This document shows positions 60,874 through 64,000 of a stretch of DNA of 64,000 nt, in pieces. The stretch's first letter is position 1; the number at the start of each line of letters is the position of its first letter. Source of the DNA: QHXW01 sp035297145 (GTDB lineage: Bacteria; Acidobacteriota; Terriglobia; Bryobacterales; Bryobacteraceae); the NCBI GenBank assembly GCA_035297145.1, contig DATGZN010000094.1:124001-188000 (forward strand), written 5' to 3'. The translations under genes were made by a program, and so were the position numbers. The notes under the pieces were generated by a model, which saw nothing but the letters and a program-made list of their open reading frames with translations, made no database searches and had not been told where the DNA came from.

Positions 60874-61236
60874 TTATGCCAGTTCCCACAACTCGATCGG
60901 ATTGCCTTCGGGGTCGTACAAACGAGCGAATCTGCCGTTCGGGTAGATCTGCGGGTCAACCTCAACGGAGATGCCGGCGGCGCGCAGTTGCGCCACCATC
61001 ACATCCAGGTTGCGGACGCGAAAATTGACCATCCAGACTTTGGCGGAATCACCAAAATACGTAGTGTCCTCGGGAAACGGCGCGAACACAGTCGGCCCGG
61101 CCTCCTGGCGCCACGGCTCATCTCCATAGTTGGACGGGACAACGGTAACGCCCAGATGCTCCTGATACCAGCGGGCGAGAGCAGCGGCATCGTGGGCGCG
61201 AAAAAAGAGACCTCCGATGCCGGTTATTTTTTCCAT
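60874..61236 (-). CDS. VOC/glyoxalase family protein
   Basis: About 120 residues from ATG 61236, whose codon overlaps the sigma-factor stop as TGATG. A typical VOC fold: GIGGLFFRAHDAAALARWYQ, VNFRVRNLDVMVAQLRAAG and FARLYDPEGNPIELWELA, with the C-terminal Glu of the metal site. Substrate unknown. Translational coupling to the ECF sigma factor is its most notable feature. Confidence 0.9.
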   Translation of the reverse strand: MEKITGIGGLFFRAHDAAALARWYQEHLGVTVVPSNYGDEPWRQEAGPTVFAPFPEDTTYFGDSAKVWMVNFRVRNLDVMVAQLRAAGISVEVDPQIYPNGRFARLYDPEGNPIELWELA

Positions 61237-61850
61237 CAGCCCACCGGTTTCTGCGAAGGGTTGGCGGGCTGCTGGGCATCCGGGCGCAGTTCCCGGCACA
61301 GCCAGGCGCGAACCAGAGTCAAATCCCGATCCACGGTGACTTTGGAGAGCGACAGGACTTCGGCGGTTTCCTCCGCCGTGCAACCCAAGTAAACGCGCAT
61401 TTCGAGCACTTTTGCTTTCCTGGCGTCGAGTGCCTCCAGTTTGGACAACGCACGGTCCAGGTCGATAATGTCATCGTCCCGGGTGCCTAGCCATGGGATG
61501 TCCTCGGTCAGAGGAAGCTGGAGATCGAGCTTCCGCTTGTCGCGCAGCCGGCTCTTGGCGTAATCGGTCAGAATCCAGCGCATCGCGCGGGCGCAGAACG
61601 CATAGAAGTGCTCGCGATTGTTCCAGGCCGCCTGGTTACCCTTGGCTAGCCGCACACACAATTCGCCAACCAGCGCCGTCGGTTGCAGAGTGTGGTCAGG
61701 CCGCTCGCGGCGCATGCACATGCCGGCCAGCGCGCGCAGCCGGCTGTAGGCCAGGGGTAACAGCTCCCGAAAGGCCTCATCGCGCCCGTCACCCCACTGG
61801 TGCAGCAACTGGGTAATTTCGCCCTCAGAGCCGGTCGGTTGTTGCTCCAT
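61236..61850 (-). CDS. ECF-type sigma factor (ECF_SF group)
   Basis: 204 residues. Region 2 (ELLPLAYSRLRALAGMCMRR; YAFCARAMRWILTDYAKSR) and region 4 (RVYLGCTAEETAEVLSLSKV, TVDRDLTLVRAWLCREL) are both present. It belongs to the ECF_SF group with the LQPTALVGELCVRL box, common in Planctomycetota and Acidobacteriota. No anti-sigma factor is adjacent, only the overlapping VOC gene. Target promoters were not identified. Confidence 0.92.
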   Translation of the reverse strand: MEQQPTGSEGEITQLLHQWGDGRDEAFRELLPLAYSRLRALAGMCMRRERPDHTLQPTALVGELCVRLAKGNQAAWNNREHFYAFCARAMRWILTDYAKSRLRDKRKLDLQLPLTEDIPWLGTRDDDIIDLDRALSKLEALDARKAKVLEMRVYLGCTAEETAEVLSLSKVTVDRDLTLVRAWLCRELRPDAQQPANPSQKPVG

Positions 61851-61953
61851 GCCTCGGCCACTGCCAGCTTATCACCTGCCCCAGGCGGCCGCTCACGATT
61901 TGAATGAGTCATTATCCTCGGCGCCGTCGCTATCCATACTAGAGGAGGATTTT

Positions 61954-62493
61954 ATGATTCAAAAATTCGCGCCGGCTGTGCTGCTTGGCCTTTTATCCCT
62001 GACGCCGCTCTGCGCGCAGGACAATGGTTATGACTTCCATGGTTCCGTCCGGGTGACTGTTGCGCCGGTCTATCCTGATATTAACTTCTACGGCGCCATG
62101 CACATGCGCGATCTGCAATATCCCGTGGCGAACCCGCAGTACAAAGCCTGGTGGCAAATCACCCTGGTGCCGGAGGATCCTGCCGCTACGGTGCAGCTGG
62201 CCAAACTGTCCGCCCAGATCACGACCGGGCATGTGACGGCTATGGGAACGCCCGCCGGCCACATGATTCTGCAATTCGGCAGCTCACTAGGGGATTGGAA
62301 AGTGGACATTACGCCGATGGATGTCACACTCCGCCAGCACATCGCAGCGGTTGCGAGCGATACCAGCCTAAACGGGGATGCCGGGGTTCAGACCGTGACC
62401 TACATGGTTGGCAGCGATTCTATCACCGTCACCGCCGTGCAGATGGCCAACGCCGACGGCCAACAGTTCTTCTGGCAGCAGCGGCCGCAGTAG
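61954..62493 (+). CDS. Secreted protein of unknown function
   Basis: 179 residues from ATG 61954, with GAGGAGG at 61942-61948 as ribosome-binding site. A clean signal peptide (AVLLGLLSLTPLCAQ) precedes a beta-rich mature domain: FHGSVRVTVAPVYPDINFYG, KAWWQITLVPEDPAATVQLA and SITVTAVQMANADGQQFFWQ. No cysteines remain after cleavage. I know no family. It is divergent from the ECF sigma gene, so it is a candidate target of that factor. Confidence 0.72.
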   Translation: MIQKFAPAVLLGLLSLTPLCAQDNGYDFHGSVRVTVAPVYPDINFYGAMHMRDLQYPVANPQYKAWWQITLVPEDPAATVQLAKLSAQITTGHVTAMGTPAGHMILQFGSSLGDWKVDITPMDVTLRQHIAAVASDTSLNGDAGVQTVTYMVGSDSITVTAVQMANADGQQFFWQQRPQ

Positions 62494-62583
62494 GCCGCGG
62501 TGGCCGCCTGAAACGCGGCGCTCATGCGACAATGCATCGACGGACGGCTAAGGACGCGTCCGCCGGGATTGAGTTACAAACGC

Positions 62584-63111
62584 ATGACGATGAATCCGCG
62601 CAGCTTGACTTGGCTGTTCGCGTTCGGCCTGGCTGCCGCTGAGATCTCGCGCCCGGAGGTTCCGGAAAACCTGAAGGCGCCTGACACAGAGGTCGTCCTG
62701 CTCAAAGCGTTGGGAAAAGGAAAGCAGATTTACGCTTGCAAGCCGAAAGCGGACAACCAAACCCAGTTCGAGTGGGCGTTAGCGAGACCCCAGGCCGATC
62801 TACTGAATGGACAAGGCGCAAAAATCGGCAAGCATTACGAGGGTCCGGCGTGGGAAGCAACGGACGGCAGCAAGGTAACCGGGCAGGTGCAGCAGCGTGC
62901 CAACGCCGCGCAGCCCGACGCCGTTCCGTGGCTGCTGCTGAAGGCCAAGACTAACGAGGGCACAGGCACGTTCGGACGTGTGACATATATCCAGCGGGTG
63001 AACACGGCGGGCGGCGCGGCTCCGGCAGGGGGCTGCGACCAGCGGCATGCCGGTGCCGAAGCTTCGGTTGACTATCAGGCTGACTACTACTTCTATGGGC
63101 CGCGGCCCTGA
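62584..63111 (+). CDS. DUF3455 secreted protein
   Basis: About 175 residues from ATG 62584 (ATG 62590 is equally possible). A short signal (LTWLFAFGLAAAE) precedes the DUF3455 pattern: PEVPENLKAPDTEVVLLKAL, QIYACKPKADNQTQFEWALA, HYEGPAWEATDGSKVTGQ and VTYIQRVNTAGGAAPAGGCD. The family is widespread among soil bacteria and fungi without a known activity. The gene follows the previous secreted protein by 90 bases. Confidence 0.85.
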   Translation: MTMNPRSLTWLFAFGLAAAEISRPEVPENLKAPDTEVVLLKALGKGKQIYACKPKADNQTQFEWALARPQADLLNGQGAKIGKHYEGPAWEATDGSKVTGQVQQRANAAQPDAVPWLLLKAKTNEGTGTFGRVTYIQRVNTAGGAAPAGGCDQRHAGAEASVDYQADYYFYGPRP

Positions 63112-63151
63112 ACCGAACCGTGAGGTTCGATCACTCCAGGCTTCCACGTAG

Positions 63152-64000
63152 CTATTCCGTTGCCACCGGCCCCTCACTGCGCGAAAGCTCCATCAACAGC
63201 TTTTCGCGGCGCTGATTTGCGGCGCCTACGGCGGATTCCATCGAGATCCAATAGACCACCACGCCGAGAATCGCGGCGAAGCCCAGGATCAGCGCGAAAA
63301 TGAGCTGGCTGTCGAAGACTACGCGCGCCCAGAATGCAAGGGTCACGGGCAGAAGAGCGATCGGGTAGAAGAGAAAAATCAGCGCTTGCATGCGGCTGGC
63401 GGCGCCGCCTTGCGAAACGCGCTCGGGGTTCATGGCGCGGGGAAAGTGGATGGAGCTGAGATTGCCGATGGCGAACAGATAAACGCCGACGATGGCTGTT
63501 ACCGTGAAGGCTTCGGCGATGGCGTCTGGCGTGACGCGGAGGCGCAGCACCAGCGAAGCCACGGTGACCGCCAACATCTCAAAAAAGATGTACAGCGCCG
63601 CCGCAATGTTCTTGCCCATGAGTGACTGGCTGATGGACACGGGCACGGAAAAGTAGACCTGCGCGGCCGAGCGATCGAATCCAAACGTATTCAGATAGGA
63701 AACCTGGCCTAGCAGGGTGAGGGCGTAGACGCTGACAATGGTTAAATAATGATCGGCCACCACGGAGCCGCGACTGCCTCTGCCGAGCGTGATGGGAAGC
63801 CAGACCAGCAGGCCGAATGAAAATCCCATGATGAAAACCATGCGGAAACGCGGCGTACGGCTGAGCGCGCGCAGTTCTTTTTCCACCACCGCGGCGAGGG
63901 GATCGGGCAGAAATAGCGACGGGAGGCGGTAGAAGCTTTCGAGTCGCGAGAGCGTGCGCGTGTTCGCGGCGGCTGAGCTGAGCGTGTCCTGCGCATCATA
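63152..64000 (-). CDS. ABC-2-type membrane permease, partial at the window edge
   Basis: The C-terminal 282 codons of a gene that runs off the window at 64000. The visible part includes FYRLPSLFLPDPLAAVVEKE and LRALSRTPRFRMVFIMGFSF at the start of a series of about six hydrophobic helices, then RMQALIFLFYPIALLPVTLA, ending in a basic tail. The open frame continues to the last base, so the GTG at 63889 is not the start. Probably part of an ABC exporter; the ATPase would lie outside the window. Confidence 0.78.
   Translation of the reverse strand, partial: YDAQDTLSSAAANTRTLSRLESFYRLPSLFLPDPLAAVVEKELRALSRTPRFRMVFIMGFSFGLLVWLPITLGRGSRGSVVADHYLTIVSVYALTLLGQVSYLNTFGFDRSAAQVYFSVPVSISQSLMGKNIAAALYIFFEMLAVTVASLVLRLRVTPDAIAEAFTVTAIVGVYLFAIGNLSSIHFPRAMNPERVSQGGAASRMQALIFLFYPIALLPVTLAFWARVVFDSQLIFALILGFAAILGVVVYWISMESAVGAANQRREKLLMELSRSEGPVATE

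Overview
The window looks like a chromosomal segment of an Acidobacteriota bacterium, most like the Solibacter/Bryobacter group. This is inferred from gene content: Tat-exported Gfo/Idh/MocA oxidoreductases, PmoA-like (DUF6807) and CehA/McbA proteins, a FecR protein with DUF6600-type repeats, an ADOP-type duplicated permease, an Oar-like TonB-dependent receptor with a carboxypeptidase-like N-terminal domain, and an ECF_SF sigma factor. No rRNA, tRNA, CRISPR array, prophage or insertion sequence was recognised.

Layout. 0-2.8 kb: oxidoreductase and MFS exporter. 2.7-8.5 kb (minus): five-gene operon with three alkaline-phosphatase-superfamily hydrolases, a small ribbon-helix-helix-like protein and a membrane protein. 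8.5-15.8 kb: zinc-ribbon-like and ParB-like proteins, then a sugar/polyol-type set (TIM-barrel isomerase, Gfo/Idh/MocA, PmoA-like, CehA-like) and a ceramidase-like hydrolase. 15.8-24.3 kb: FecR/DUF6600 protein, RNase R, duplicated permease, PEP-mutase-like enzyme, rhodanese. 24.5-31.2 kb: an unusual 725-residue TPR-like orphan, then an NtrC-type regulator and its PDZ-GAF-PAS histidine kinase. 31.4-40.4 kb (minus): tandem HprK-like kinases, TonB receptor, a nucleotidyltransferase-MFS fusion and an EVE protein, preceded by two frameshifted genes. 40.5-49.2 kb: exopolysaccharide region (two GT4 glycosyltransferases, two O-antigen-ligase-type proteins, a Wzz-like protein) with a cyclase and a DtxR-like regulator embedded. 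49.4-54 kb: DoxX, DedA-rhodanese, then an operon of cupin, MFS, ferredoxin-like and Cys-rich unknown protein. 54-59 kb: alkyltransferase-like protein, PEP carboxykinase, ROK protein, soluble transhydrogenase. 59.5-64 kb: AhpD-like protein, gene fragments, ECF sigma factor with VOC protein, secreted proteins and a permease that runs off the edge.

The most important observation is that two genes are interrupted in frame by a single UGA at a redox site and are probably selenoproteins: the DedA-rhodanese fusion (UGA at 50596-50598, Cys-Thr-UGA) and the AhpD/carboxymuconolactone decarboxylase-like protein (UGA at 59792-59794, Cys-Pro-Phe-UGA). In both, the family sequence continues in the same frame after the UGA. 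In both, a perfect hairpin with a five-base CGUGN loop lies 17-21 nt downstream, where a bacterial SECIS element should be. Ordinary gene calling would truncate the first gene and split the second. The selenocysteine machinery (selA, selB, selC, selD) is not in the window, so this remains a testable prediction.
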